This document shows positions 8,173 to 16,799 of a stretch of 45,303 bases of DNA, piece after piece (the first letter of the stretch is position 1; each line of letters starts with the position of its first letter). Made by a program: the position numbers and the translations under genes. The DNA lies in contig CAAGKY010000046.1 in assembly GCA_900770645.1 (NCBI GenBank), positions 1-45,303 of the forward strand, read 5' to 3'. This stretch comes from Bacilli bacterium (lineage in GTDB: Bacteria > Bacillota_I > Bacilli_A > ML615J-28 > CAG-313). The notes under the pieces were generated by a model. That model made no database searches, was not told the origin of the DNA, and saw only the letters and a program-made list of their open reading frames with translations.

Positions 8173-8260
8173 TCCACGGTCGCACTTTTTAGTATACCCT
8201 ATATATTTTATTAAGGTAACTTAGAAAATTCAACGGTGGTCAAATATGGGCCTCAGAATT
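8173..8260 (+). repeat. 90-bp intergenic element, copy 1
   Basis: Blocks TCCACGG..., TATACCCTATATATTTTATTAAGG and CAACGGTGGTCAAATATGGG followed by CCTCAGAA. The same blocks recur, diverged, at 8546, 30794, 35435 and 36788. Confidence 0.6.
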
Positions 8261-8331
8261 TAAAATGGGACTAAAACAATAGATTTAATCTTTCTAATTT
8301 TATTTTTTCTAAATATTTTTACTGAGACGCG

Positions 8332-8355
8332 CGAGATTTCTGAAATTTCATTTCG
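8332..8355. repeat. 19-bp palindromic repeat (CGAAATTTC family)
   Basis: CGAGATTTCTGAAATTTCAT plus TTCG. Further copies in this region are at 8442, 8496, 8665, 8791 and 9049. Confidence 0.55.
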
Positions 8356-8441
8356 CTCGGTCTTTACTCCGGGTATAGCGTCAGAGGAACCTTTTTATAG
8401 TAGGGTTAAATATCTACTAAAATATTTTTTATTGTTGGGCC

Positions 8442-8467
8442 GAACGAGATTTAGGAGATTTCGTTCC
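8442..8467. repeat. 19-bp palindromic repeat
   Basis: The core CGAGATTTAGGAGATTTCG is nearly identical to the copy at 9525 that supplies the helicase ribosome site. Confidence 0.55.
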
Positions 8468-8495
8468 TACTATATTTCTTTTAGTTAGGACCGCA

Positions 8496-8514
8496 CGAAA
8501 GATCCGAAATTTCG
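8496..8514. repeat. 19-bp palindromic repeat
   Basis: CGAAAGATCCGAAATTTCG. Confidence 0.55.
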
Positions 8515-8545
8515 TTTATTTCATTATACTGAGTTTAATTCTTAA

Positions 8546-8631
8546 TCCAGGATGCATTTTCTAATATACCCTATATAATTTATTAAGTTTAGTTAGAAAG
8601 TGTGCCCGTGATTAAATATGGACCCCAGATT
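8546..8631 (+). repeat. 90-bp intergenic element, copy 2
   Basis: TCCAGGATGCATTTT, ATACCCTATATAATTTATTA and CCCGTGATTAAATATGGACC blocks align with copy 1, about 370 bp upstream. Confidence 0.6.
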
Positions 8632-8664
8632 TTATTTTAGATTAATATTATAAACTATATTGTA

Positions 8665-8683
8665 CGAAACTTCAGAGATTTCG
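8665..8683. repeat. 19-bp palindromic repeat
   Basis: CGAAACTTCAGAGATTTCG. Confidence 0.55.
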
Positions 8684-8693
8684 TTACTACAAT

Positions 8694-8757
8694 TTATTAT
8701 TTTGATAAATTAATAATTTATTAATTTAATAATTTGATAATTTAATAAATTAATAAC
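8694..8757. repeat. AT iteron-like tract
   Basis: About 60 bp built almost only of TTAATAA / TAATTTAATAA / TTGATAA units. It lies upstream of the palindrome cluster. Confidence 0.55.
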
Positions 8758-8910
8758 TTGCCTTTAACTTTATGTTTTTTCTAAATATTTGAAAGTTCGG
8801 AAATTTCGCCCTTTTGTTTAAAGTTTTCTTTTACTAAAGACAGGCTTGCCTGGCTGCGCTTGCGCTATTTTAGTTTTTCTAAATTTTTTATATATTTGCT
8901 CCAGTTTCGT

Positions 8911-9066
8911 AGATCAATATTATTATAATATTGAGATCTATATAATGTTTATATTATTAATATTAGGATCTATATATAAGATCCAGCGTTGGATCTATAT
9001 ATACCCAGATCTGAACGTGCGCGCGTACGCACCCGCGGGCGAGCTAATCGAAATTTCGAAAATTTC
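8911..9066. other. Palindrome cluster, candidate replication origin
   Basis: In 150 bp there are CAATATTATTATAATATTG (perfect palindrome, flanked by GATC), GGATCT-7nt-AGATCC, a further GGATCTATATATACCCAGATC, GTGCG-CGCGTA-CGCAC, and a CGAAATTTC repeat. AT iterons lie on both sides. Helicase and NrdD genes follow. Such density suggests an origin or other protein-DNA site, but no initiator binding site is identified. Confidence 0.35.
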
Positions 9067-9134
9067 AAAAAAATAAATTTGATATAATTTACCAAATATT
9101 TTTTTAATAATTTAATAAATTAATAACCTTAATA

Positions 9135-9150
9135 TTGTATATTATTATAT
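9135..9150 (+). promoter_or_regulatory. Class 2 promoter for the helicase-nrdDG region
   Basis: TTGTATATTATTATAT. A GTATAG...CTATAC inverted repeat and a second TATAAT lie just downstream. Confidence 0.55.
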
Positions 9151-9205
9151 AAGGTATAGGATATAATATGCTATACGAGGTTAACCCTAAGGAGAAAAAT
9201 ATATT

Positions 9206-9523
9206 ATGGAAAATCAAGAAAAATATGCACCTAAATTACAACCTAGACAAGTGATCAAATGTCCTCATTGTCAAGCTGAATATCTACCAGGAGAAATTTT
9301 CTATCCTGATAATGTAGTTGGTCAACCTGATGAGATTATCAAGGACCCACTTGGAAAAATACTTTATGAAAGTTATAGAGAAGACTGTGAGCCTCTATTA
9401 GAAGAAACTTTCTGATGCGAAAAATGCGATCGTCAATTTGTAGTTGAGGTCGAACTTAAGTGTAAAGTAAAACAACAAAAAGAAGAATTAGATTTTTCAG
9501 AATTAGCTGTTAGTTTATTCTAA
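9206..9523 (+). CDS. Zinc-ribbon protein (contains in-frame TGA = Trp)
   Basis: 105 aa when TGA at 9413 is read as Trp; under the standard code it would stop after 69. Two Cys pairs, CPHC (19-22) and WCEKC (Cys 71 and 74), form a typical zinc ribbon, and the second pair exists only if the TGA is read through. The Trp directly before the second Cys pair is a common zinc-ribbon feature. Good AAGGAG site 12 nt upstream. It may bind nucleic acid alongside the helicase that follows. Confidence 0.8.
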
Positions 9524-9524
9524 A

Positions 9525-9543
9525 CGAAATTTAGGAGATTTCA
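9525..9543. repeat. 19-bp palindromic repeat overlapping the helicase ribosome site
   Basis: CGAAATTTAGGAGATTTCA. Its centre provides the AGGAG that positions the helicase start. Confidence 0.55.
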
Positions 9544-9546
9544 TTT

Positions 9547-11238
9547 ATGATTAAAATAAAGGAATTCTCGAAACCTTACAAACTTTCAGGACGAACTTCT
9601 TTAGGAATCAAGTTTGATAGTTATAATCCAGAATTAGTAGAAATTATTAAGGGATTTTTTCCTGCTATTTGGCATAAGAAAGAACAATTTTGAGAAGTCC
9701 CAATTTACTACTTATCTAAGTTATTAGATACACTGGTACTATATGATGACATAGCTTTTCAAATAGACGAAACTTCCGAAATTTCAGAGATTTCAAATCT
9801 CACTGAAGATGAAATCAGTAAATTTAAGTATAAACCATTTGATCATCAAATCGAAGGAATTAACTTTTTACTGAGCCAAAAGAAATCTCTGTTGTTAGAT
9901 GGTTGTGGAGTCGGTAAGTCACTTCAATTAATGTATTATGCTGAGACTCTACACATGAGAAAAGAAATTGATCATTGTCTTATTATTTGTGGAGTTGATT
10001 CTTTAAGAAGTAATTGAAGAAACGAGATTTCCAAATTTTCAAATGAGTCTTGTATTGTTTTAGGTGAGAGAATAAATAAAAAAGGAAAAGTCGTTTATGA
10101 CTCAGTCGCTAAACGAGTAGAGCAACTTAAAAATCCAATTGAGGAATTTTTCGTAATTGTAAATGCAGCTACTTTACGAGATGACAAAATTATTGAGGCT
10201 ATCATGAAAGGTCCTAATAAGTTTGGTCTTATCGCGGTAGATGAGGTTCACAAATTTGCGACAAAATCCTCTGCTCAAGGATCTAATTTACTTAAACTTA
10301 AGTCAAATTATAAGGTTGCAGCCACAGGAACAGTGATCACAAACTCACCGACATCTGCGTATGTCGCGTTAGCATGAACTGAAAATGATAGTTCTACTTT
10401 AACAAATTTTAAAAGTCAATACTGTAATTTCGGAGGTTTCGGTGGACGAGAGATCGTTGGCTATAAAAATTTAGATTGCCTACAAGATGAATTAGATAGC
10501 TGTTCTATTAGACGAACTTTCGACATGATTAAAGACAATATGCCAAGTAAAACTATCGAATACGAATTAGTTGAAATGTCAGATGAACATTCTAAATTCT
10601 ATGAATCAGTTAAAAATGGTGTAAAAGAAGAAGTAGATAAAGTCCATTTAAATTCATCTAATCTATTAGCATTAACCACTAGATTAAGACAGGCTACCGC
10701 ATGCCCTTCTATATTAACTACACAAGATATATTATCAAGTAAATTAGAAAGATGCGTAGAGGTCGCTGAAGAGATTTTAGACACTGGCGAGAAGGTGTTG
10801 ATCATGTGTAATTTTGTTGAATCTGTTGTTACACTAAGTAATTTACTTAAAAAGTATAATCCTCTACTGGGAACAGGGTTACAGGAACAGGGAGAGATCG
10901 AGAGTAACGTAGATAAATTCCGAAATTCTCGAAATTTCAACTTATTCATTTGCACACACTCAAAAATGGGAACTGGATTCTCATTCCCTGAGTGCCACTA
11001 TTCTTTAATGACTGATACACCTTGAACTGACGCTGGACTTGAACAAAGTATTGACAGAGTTTATAGAATCACATCTGATCAACCTGTATTCATTAAGATT
11101 TTTGCTTGTAAAGATACTTTTGATGAAAGAGTTAAGATGATTGTAGATCGTAAAAAAGATTTAGCAGACTATCTAGTAGATAAAGTTGAATCTGAAAGTT
11201 TCAATAACGAATTACGACAAGCTTTACTTGATTTATAA
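9547..11238 (+). CDS. SNF2-like superfamily 2 helicase/ATPase (four in-frame TGA)
   Basis: 563 aa with Trp at residues 49, 157, 277 and 493 encoded by TGA (9691, 10015, 10375, 11023). Motif I is LDGCGVGKSLQL (about 117-128), II is VDEVH (DEAH-like, 232-235) and III is ATGTVITNSP. The C-terminal domain has a THSKMGTGFSF motif V and DTPWTDAGLEQSIDRVYRIT, the SNF2 motif VI region in which Trp is characteristic. That Trp is a TGA, which strongly supports recoding. It probably remodels or unwinds DNA in replication or repair. Several CGAAATTTC repeats lie inside the frame. The standard code would split it into fragments. Confidence 0.9.
9768..9795. repeat. Palindromic repeat inside helicase gene
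   Basis: CGAAACTTCCGAAATTTCAG followed by AGATTTCA; in frame it encodes ETSEISEIS. Confidence 0.55.
10023..10041. repeat. Palindromic repeat inside helicase gene
   Basis: CGAGATTTCCAAATTTTCA, encoding NEISKFS in the same frame as the copy at 9768. Confidence 0.5.
10921..10939. repeat. Palindromic repeat inside helicase gene
   Basis: CGAAATTCTCGAAATTTCA, encoding RNSRNF, a different frame from the upstream copies. Confidence 0.55.
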
Positions 11239-11250
11239 GGAGATATAGAG

Positions 11251-11658
11251 ATGAAAAATGAAATTTTAAAAATTTCGTCTGGAACTCAAGATTCTAATTT
11301 TGTAGAAACTTATACTTATCGAGGAATTTCTGTAGACATTTTCAACGACGACTACGGCCAACAATTTTACTGCACCTTATTCGGCGAAGAAGTCGGATTT
11401 GGTGCTTTTAATTTAAATTACAGAGATGATCTAGAGTACTTAATAGACGAAAAACTTGATGTAATAACGAGATTTCCGAGATCTCCGAAATTTCGTGGGT
11501 CATGTTTACGCTGGTTCGATAATGGAGGTCATAGAGATATTAAATTAACTTATCGACAAAGAATACTTAAAGTGTTCTTAGTTGGAAATCCTGAAATGAT
11601 TAATTTTGAGCAATTAGAAAACGAGTCTGAGAAAATATTAGCTAAAATAATTACCTAA
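11251..11658 (+). CDS. Hypothetical protein with an embedded palindromic repeat
   Basis: 135 aa, alpha/beta, 12 nt after the helicase with an AAGGAG site. The stretch ITRFPRSPKFRG is encoded by a 28-bp copy of the CGAAATTTC repeat (11468-11495) and is rich in Arg/Pro unlike the rest of the protein, so it looks like an insertion tolerated in a loop. No family recognised. Confidence 0.75.
   Translation: MKNEILKISSGTQDSNFVETYTYRGISVDIFNDDYGQQFYCTLFGEEVGFGAFNLNYRDDLEYLIDEKLDVITRFPRSPKFRGSCLRWFDNGGHRDIKLTYRQRILKVFLVGNPEMINFEQLENESEKILAKIIT
11468..11495. repeat. Longest palindromic repeat, inside a gene
   Basis: Starts CGAGATTTCCGAGATCTCC and ends GAAATTTCG. It is close to a full palindrome over 28 bp. 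Confidence 0.6.
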
Positions 11659-11679
11659 ATACTGTTGTATAGTATTTAG
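11655..11679 (+). promoter_or_regulatory. Hairpin with class 2-like motif ahead of nrdD
   Basis: CTAAATACT / AGTATTTAG is a perfect 9-bp inverted repeat whose loop and right arm read TTGTATAGTATTTAG, similar to the class 2 motif. It could be a weak promoter, an operator or an mRNA hairpin between the two genes; there is no T tract. Confidence 0.4.
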
Positions 11680-11709
11680 ACTACAACTTAATATAAAGGA
11701 GAAATTAGT

Positions 11710-14109
11710 ATGCAAGTAGTAAAACGTGACGGAACGATCGTTGAATTTGATCTTACTAAGATTCGAGTAGCTTTAGAAAAGACTAATGCTACGACTCAAG
11801 AAATGTCTGATGAGGATATAGATCGAATCATTACAATCGTAGACCGTAAGATTCCAAAATCAGGCGGTCTTGGAGTAGAAGATATTCAAGACCTTGTAGA
11901 AGACACTCTTTTAAAGAGTAAGTTTAACAGAACTGCGAAATCTTATATTTTATACAGAGATATGAGAAGCAGAAACAGAGATAATAAATCTAAATTATTA
12001 AAAGATATTGCTAAGAAGATTAATGGAACTAATATCGTTAATCAAAATGCAAATGTTGATGAAGGTTCATTCGGCGGCCGTAAAGGAGAAGCTAGTAATG
12101 AACTTATGAAATGGTATGCTCTAAATAATTGTATGAGTAAAAAAAGTAAAGATAATCATGAAAATAATGAAATTTATATTCATGATCTTGATTCTTACAG
12201 TTTAGGAATGCATAATTGCCTAAGTGTGCCTTTAGATCATTTATTAGCAAATGGATTTAACACTAGACAGACTGATATTAGACCAGCTGGTTCTATTAGT
12301 ACTGCATTTCAACTTATTGCGGTAGTTTTCCAAATTCAAAGTTTACAGCAATTTGGTGGTGTCGCAGCAACACATTTAGATTGGACAATGGTTCCTTATG
12401 TTAGAAAAAGTTTTTATAAGCATTATAAAGATGGGTTAGAATTTGCATTTGACGGTTCTGAGCATATTTATGAAGGATTACTAAATAGACTTTCACCAGA
12501 ATTAGATATTGAAAATGAACTTTATCAAGTACATCCGAGAGTTTATAGATATGCTATGAGAAAAACTAAAAAAGAATTAGATCAAGCAGTTGAAGGAATG
12601 TATCATAACTTGAATTCTCTGCAATCTCGTTCTGGCAATCAATTACCATTTAGCTCTATTAATTATGGAACATGTACTCTTACAGAAGGTAGAATGGTAA
12701 TTAAAGCGCTATTAGAAGGAAGTATTAAAGGAATAGGTAGACATCATAGAACACCTATTTTTCCATGTGGAATTTTCCAATTTAAACGAGGAATCAACGA
12801 TCGATCAGGAGCACCTAACTACGATCTATTCAAACTTGCTTTAGAATCTACAAGTAAAAGACTTTATCCAAATTATGCAAATTGTGATTGGGTTAATGAT
12901 CTTTTTAATTCACAATTAGATCGTAGATACAAAGAAGACTTTATTACTGAAGAATTAACTGAAGAAGAACGCACTAAATTAGCAGAACAAATAAAATTAC
13001 ATCCAGAACTAAAAGATGTTTTATTAGTAAACGAAAATTTGGAAATTTTCTGGGACGCTCTTCCTATTGAACAATTTTCAACAATGGGATGCCGAACAGC
13101 GAACGGATTTGATATTTATGGAGTTGAATCATTTAAGAAAAATATTAGATCAGTAATTTCTACTGGTAAATTATATGATAACTACGTATCAGCTGCTCAA
13201 AAAGATGGTAGAGGTAATATTTGTCCAGTGACAATTATTTTGCCAACATTAGCAATGGAAGCTGGTAGAGATGTTGATTGTTTTATGGCATTACTTGAAG
13301 TCAAAATTAAAGAAGCTAAAGATATGTTAATTGAAAGATTCAATTACATTTGTCAACAAGACGCATCATCTGCTAAGTTTATGTATGAAAATAATACTTT
13401 AAGTGGATACGTTCCAGAAGAAGGAATTCGTTCTGCACTTAAACATGGAACATTAGCTATTGGTCAACTTGGATTAGCTGAAACTTTAGAACTTTTAGTT
13501 GGATGTAATCAAACTAGACCTAAAGGAATGGAACTAGCTCATAAGATTGAGAAATTATTTGCACAAAAGTGTTCAGAGTTTAAAGAAAAGTACAAGTTAA
13601 ACTTCGGTGTATACTATACTCCAGCAGAATCGTTATGTTATACTGCAATGAAGAAATTTAAAGCTAAGTATGGCGAAATTTCCAAAGTTTCAGATCGTGA
13701 GTATTTTACAAATAGTATTCACGTTCCTGTTTGGCAAGAAATTAATGCTTTTGATAAGATTCAAGTTGAATCTCAATTAACTTCTTACTCTTCGGCTGGG
13801 TGCATTACATATGTAGAATTAGACGGAGCTGTTCAAAATAATTTAGAAAGTTTAGAAATACTAGTTCGATATGCGATGGATCATGGAATTCCTTATTTTG
13901 CAATTAACTTACCTATTGATGATTGCTTAACTTGCGGATATTCTGGCCAATTTAATGACCGTTGTCCAGAGTGTGGAAGTGAAGACATTATGCAACTTCG
14001 TAGAGTGACTGGATATTTATCTACAACTTATAAGCACTTTAACAAAGGTAAACAAGCTGAAGTTAAAGATAGAATTAAACATATAAGATATGAATTACCT
14101 ACAAATTAA
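11710..14109 (+). CDS. nrdD: Anaerobic (class III) ribonucleoside-triphosphate reductase
   Basis: 799 aa. It makes deoxyribonucleotides without oxygen using a glycyl radical installed by NrdG. An N-terminal ATP-cone (VVKRDGTIVEFDLTKIRVAL, about 2-90) is followed by the catalytic barrel with GRHHRTPIFPCGIFQ and TMGCRTANGFD. The C-terminal zinc site is CLTCGY...CPECGS, and the radical Gly is at 768 in RRVTGYL, followed by FNKGKQAEVKDR. All Trp codons are TGG. It overlaps nrdG by 20 nt, as expected for an obligate pair. Two CGAAATTTC-like repeats lie inside (13032, 13674). It implies growth in an anaerobic host. Confidence 0.97.
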   Translation: MQVVKRDGTIVEFDLTKIRVALEKTNATTQEMSDEDIDRIITIVDRKIPKSGGLGVEDIQDLVEDTLLKSKFNRTAKSYILYRDMRSRNRDNKSKLLKDIAKKINGTNIVNQNANVDEGSFGGRKGEASNELMKWYALNNCMSKKSKDNHENNEIYIHDLDSYSLGMHNCLSVPLDHLLANGFNTRQTDIRPAGSISTAFQLIAVVFQIQSLQQFGGVAATHLDWTMVPYVRKSFYKHYKDGLEFAFDGSEHIYEGLLNRLSPELDIENELYQVHPRVYRYAMRKTKKELDQAVEGMYHNLNSLQSRSGNQLPFSSINYGTCTLTEGRMVIKALLEGSIKGIGRHHRTPIFPCGIFQFKRGINDRSGAPNYDLFKLALESTSKRLYPNYANCDWVNDLFNSQLDRRYKEDFITEELTEEERTKLAEQIKLHPELKDVLLVNENLEIFWDALPIEQFSTMGCRTANGFDIYGVESFKKNIRSVISTGKLYDNYVSAAQKDGRGNICPVTIILPTLAMEAGRDVDCFMALLEVKIKEAKDMLIERFNYICQQDASSAKFMYENNTLSGYVPEEGIRSALKHGTLAIGQLGLAETLELLVGCNQTRPKGMELAHKIEKLFAQKCSEFKEKYKLNFGVYYTPAESLCYTAMKKFKAKYGEISKVSDREYFTNSIHVPVWQEINAFDKIQVESQLTSYSSAGCITYVELDGAVQNNLESLEILVRYAMDHGIPYFAINLPIDDCLTCGYSGQFNDRCPECGSEDIMQLRRVTGYLSTTYKHFNKGKQAEVKDRIKHIRYELPTN
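13032..13050. repeat. Palindromic repeat inside nrdD
   Basis: CGAAAATTTGGAAATTTTC; another copy, CGAAATTTCCAAAGTTTCA, lies at 13674-13692. Confidence 0.45.
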
Positions 14110-14635
14110 TCCTTGTTCTTTTACAGAAATGCCTGGAGTTTGCGTTACTTTATTTGTAAGTGGCTGCAGACTCCACTGTAAAGGATGCCAAAATCCAGAA
14201 GGTTGATGTTTTGACAGTGGGTGCAAATTTACTCAGAGTACAATTAATCAAATACTTGAATTACTTGATAGACCTTATATTACTGGATTATGTATCTGTG
14301 GCGGTGACCCGATGGAAGAGGAGAATCAGCCAGAGATCCTAAATTTATTATTACAAGTAAAAGACAAATATCCAAATAAGAAAATATGGTGTTACACTGG
14401 GTATGAGTTTCATGAGATCTTATCGATCAAACGAACTTCTGCGACAAATGATTTACTTAAGAATCTAGATGCGCTAGTTGTTGGTAGATTCGAGATTGAT
14501 AAACGTGATATTAGCCCTAATAATCCTTTTAGAGGATCTACTAATCAACGAATCTTAGATTCTAAAAGTTCTTTAGCATTAAGTAAACCAGTTGCGGCTG
14601 AAGGATTTTTAAATAATGTAATAGGAGAAGAATAA
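14090..14635 (+). CDS. nrdG: NrdD-activating radical SAM enzyme (in-frame TGA)
   Basis: 181 aa. A radical SAM protein that generates the glycyl radical of NrdD. The Fe-S motif is GCRLHCKGC (Cys 26, 30, 33), immediately followed by QNPEGW, where the Trp (39) is the TGA at 14204. NrdG proteins have NPxxW or similar at this point, so the readthrough is expected. GGDPME (the SAM-binding GGEP/GGDP motif) follows. Start ATG lies inside the end of nrdD. Without recoding only the C-terminal half would be predicted. Confidence 0.93.
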
Positions 14636-15235
14636 ATGAAAAAGATAAAAACATTTTTATGAAAAGTATTTAGTCCATTCGCTAACGAAGTATGATGGCC
14701 AATGTGATCTAATTTTAGATGAAGAAAAGCACTTAAAGATCACTCCGTTGCAGATGAGCATCTAGTAAAAAACTTAACAGATATTAAGATTCTAGTTAGA
14801 CTTTTATATAAAGGATTTAAGTGAGTCGCAGATGACGCTACAGAGCTAGGTGATAGTATTACTCCTCCAGCTCAATGCTATAAAGACTTCTGTAATGGAT
14901 TACTTGAAGATGATTGCGACGGATTCCATAGTTTAGTTTACCATTGCTTAGCGAAGAGCGGAGTAAGATGCTACTTAATGTCAGTTGTTGTATTAGGTAG
15001 TGGTCATTGTGTATTAGTTTTTGAAAACAAAGGTAAATGGTATGTAAATGACTATAATAAAGTTCATAATGGTTTTGCCACTCTAAAAGAAGCTGTAGAA
15101 GACTATAATAAGATCTATCTTACTTCTTATAATAAGGAAGATAAAGAAGTAATCTATAATGGATTTACAGAATACAATTATACAACTGGTAAATTTAAAT
15201 CTGTTAAACACCAATTAAAAAAACTATTAAAATAA
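14636..15235 (+). CDS. Transglutaminase-like cysteine protease fold protein (five TGA)
   Basis: 199 aa with TGA-encoded Trp at 9, 20, 24, 29 and 63. The Trp-rich N-terminus (residues 7-30) may contact membrane or partners. The core has DDCDGFHSL (Cys 94), GSGHCVLVF (His 124) and KWYVNDYN (Asp 139), the Cys-His-Asp order and spacing of transglutaminase-like cysteine peptidases. The substrate is unknown; a role in maturation or in cell-wall or host-protein cleavage is possible. It starts directly after the nrdG stop and ends before a terminator. Confidence 0.7.
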
Positions 15236-15250
15236 TTTATATATAATAAG

Positions 15251-15290
15251 GAAAGAGCTTATGTAAAACATAGGCTCTTTATTTTTTTTT
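15251..15290 (+). terminator. Intrinsic terminator
   Basis: AAAGAGC-TTATGT / ACATA-GGCTCTTT stem followed by a long T tract; ends the helicase-nrdDG transcript. Confidence 0.85.
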
Positions 15291-15310
15291 GGCAAAAAAT
15301 GTAAATTTTT

Positions 15311-15351
15311 TTATCAAATGTATGTACAAACTAGTTAAAATGTGATATAAT
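15311..15351 (+). promoter_or_regulatory. Class 1 promoter
   Basis: TTATCAAA box, -35 TGTACA, 17-nt spacer, extended -10 TGATATAAT. Confidence 0.85.
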
Positions 15352-15386
15352 TATATTGTAAATTAATTAAGAGGAGATTTAATACT

Positions 15387-15662
15387 ATGACAGAAAAAAT
15401 CGCAGCAAAAATTGAAGACAGACTTATCGCTACTCACGTATCAGACAACGTAGATTTTGAAGAAGCTTGTATGAATAATAATTATACTCGTATACTTCAA
15501 ATATTTGATGAAGAAATGGAAACAAATAATCTATTCACAAAAGGTGCTAAAAAGTTAAAAGATGAAATTCAACTAATGATTTATAAACATAAATCTGGCA
15601 CAGAAATCATGTTTAAAGTTTGGAACGCTCGATTAGCTGGAACAGGAAATGCAGTAATTTAA
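15387..15662 (+). CDS. Hypothetical protein
   Basis: 91 aa, mostly helical, GAGGAG site. First of four genes behind this promoter. No family recognised. Confidence 0.8.
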   Translation: MTEKIAAKIEDRLIATHVSDNVDFEEACMNNNYTRILQIFDEEMETNNLFTKGAKKLKDEIQLMIYKHKSGTEIMFKVWNARLAGTGNAVI

Positions 15663-15684
15663 AAATAATAAGGAGAAATAAATT

Positions 15685-15900
15685 ATGTCAAGAGGAACAA
15701 TTTTTAATTTTTTAAGATATTTAGCAGCTCGAGTTGTGGAAAATAAATCAAAAGAGCTTTCAAAAGAAGAATTACAAAAAGAGCTAGCTGATGAAGATTT
15801 ATTCTTTATTGGAACTAATTTAGATTGTGCATATACTTTATATTTAAAATATATAGACGAATATAAAGTGGAACAAGATTGTGAAGTAAATTTTAAATAG
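15685..15900 (+). CDS. Hypothetical protein
   Basis: 71 aa. Basic N-terminus (SRGTIFNFLRYLAARVV), then an acidic helical tail. AAGGAG site; its stop overlaps the ribosome site of the next gene. Confidence 0.75.
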   Translation: MSRGTIFNFLRYLAARVVENKSKELSKEELQKELADEDLFFIGTNLDCAYTLYLKYIDEYKVEQDCEVNFK

Positions 15901-15910
15901 GAGAAATATT

Positions 15911-16087
15911 ATGAAATATCTATTAGAATTAACAGAAGAACAACTAAATTTTATTTATGATCGATGCTTTAATAAAATGGTTTACTTAGAAGACGCTGGC
16001 CTTGATGATACACCTTGTCACAGATTAGCAATGGAAATTACTCATTTAATTTATGAGTTAAAAAAAGAGAAAGAGGAAAAAAACTAG
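15911..16087 (+). CDS. Small helical protein
   Basis: 58 aa, behind TAGGAG. Entirely helical (ELTEEQLNFIYDRCFNKMVY ... LIYELKKEKEEKN). The length, strong ribosome site and tight spacing support it as a gene. Confidence 0.7.
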   Translation: MKYLLELTEEQLNFIYDRCFNKMVYLEDAGLDDTPCHRLAMEITHLIYELKKEKEEKN

Positions 16088-16091
16088 AGCT

Positions 16092-16487
16092 ATGGTAAAA
16101 GAAAATTTTGATAAAATTATAAGTGATCTTGAATTACGAATTAGTATGTGTGAAAAACATCTAGGTAATATTACAACTAAAAGTGAATTATTACAGCTTC
16201 AATTGTGCGAATTTTTAAAGTTAAAAAACTTTTGTCAAGAAGAGCATAGTAGAATGGATAAAATTAATAGTGATTTTTATCACTTAATTGGAATGGGAAA
16301 TCTAACACCGATTCAAACACAAAAATTATGTGGACTAATTAGAAAATACTTAGTCTATAGAAGTGATATTAAATTCATAGCTTCAGTAATTATTACTGAT
16401 TATAATTTTACTTTCCCAACTAATTCTGAATATAAAACTTTTTTAGGGAATATTAAATTAGAATCAGAAATTAGAGCAAAAAATTAA
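16092..16487 (+). CDS. Hypothetical helical protein
   Basis: 131 aa. The N-terminal half looks like a coiled coil (NFDKIISDLELRISMCEKHL), the rest globular. Its ribosome site is weak (TAGAGC), so it probably depends on coupling to the gene 4 nt upstream. Confidence 0.75.
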   Translation: MVKENFDKIISDLELRISMCEKHLGNITTKSELLQLQLCEFLKLKNFCQEEHSRMDKINSDFYHLIGMGNLTPIQTQKLCGLIRKYLVYRSDIKFIASVIITDYNFTFPTNSEYKTFLGNIKLESEIRAKN

Positions 16488-16493
16488 AAAAAA

Positions 16494-16534
16494 TTATCAA
16501 ATGTATTTACAAATTTTGGTAATTATGATATAAT
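16494..16534 (+). promoter_or_regulatory. Class 1 promoter
   Basis: TTATCAAA, TTTACA, 17 nt with TTTTGGTAA, TGATATAAT. Confidence 0.9.
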
Positions 16535-16565
16535 TATATTATAAAAAAATACGGAGGAAATTATT

Positions 16566-16781
16566 ATGATTATTTATGAAGTTCACAGTGACACTAACGA
16601 AAACAATATTTACAATGATTTTTCTGGTAGAGGTGCTAAACAGGCTGCATTGTCTTACGCTAAGAGAAACATAGAATTTCAAACTTGGGTTGATCGAGTA
16701 GAAATTGATGATGAGACAGAAGAATGCATTGATGCTGAAACAGTTTGGTCTTACGATGAAGAAGACTGGAACGAAGAATAA
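16566..16781 (+). CDS. Hypothetical acidic protein
   Basis: 71 aa, strongly acidic C-terminus (DDETEECIDAETVWSYDEED). CGGAGG site. No family recognised. Confidence 0.75.
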   Translation: MIIYEVHSDTNENNIYNDFSGRGAKQAALSYAKRNIEFQTWVDRVEIDDETEECIDAETVWSYDEEDWNEE

Positions 16782-16799
16782 TAAAGGGGATATTTATTT

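Larger units (their letters stand above)
8031..9134. other. Gene-poor repetitive region
   Basis: About 1.1 kb without a convincing gene. It holds repeated words GAGGTTCGGT (8076, 8101) and GCGTCAGAG, two copies of the 90-bp intergenic element, six copies of the 19-bp CGAAATTTCCGAAATTTCG-like repeat, an AT iteron tract (8694-8757) and a palindrome cluster (8911-9066). A 76-codon frame from 8846 lacks a ribosome site and runs through the palindromes, so it is not called. Confidence 0.6.

Noticed and set aside
8846..9076. A 76-codon hydrophobic reading frame in the gene-poor region
   Set aside because: No ribosome site, unusual composition, and it runs through several palindromes and a CGAAATTTC repeat; most likely chance.
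10599..10955. Reverse-strand 118-codon frame within the helicase gene
   Set aside because: It is antisense to a clear SNF2-like coding sequence, and the other reverse frames (1523, 16751, 17085, 22351, 27245, 30983, 32627, 35131) are likewise shadows without ribosome sites.
14160..14342. A 60-codon plus-strand frame over nrdG
   Set aside because: It is out of frame with NrdG, whose Fe-S motif and GGDP motif cover the same bases; likewise the frame at 40384 overlaps two better genes.
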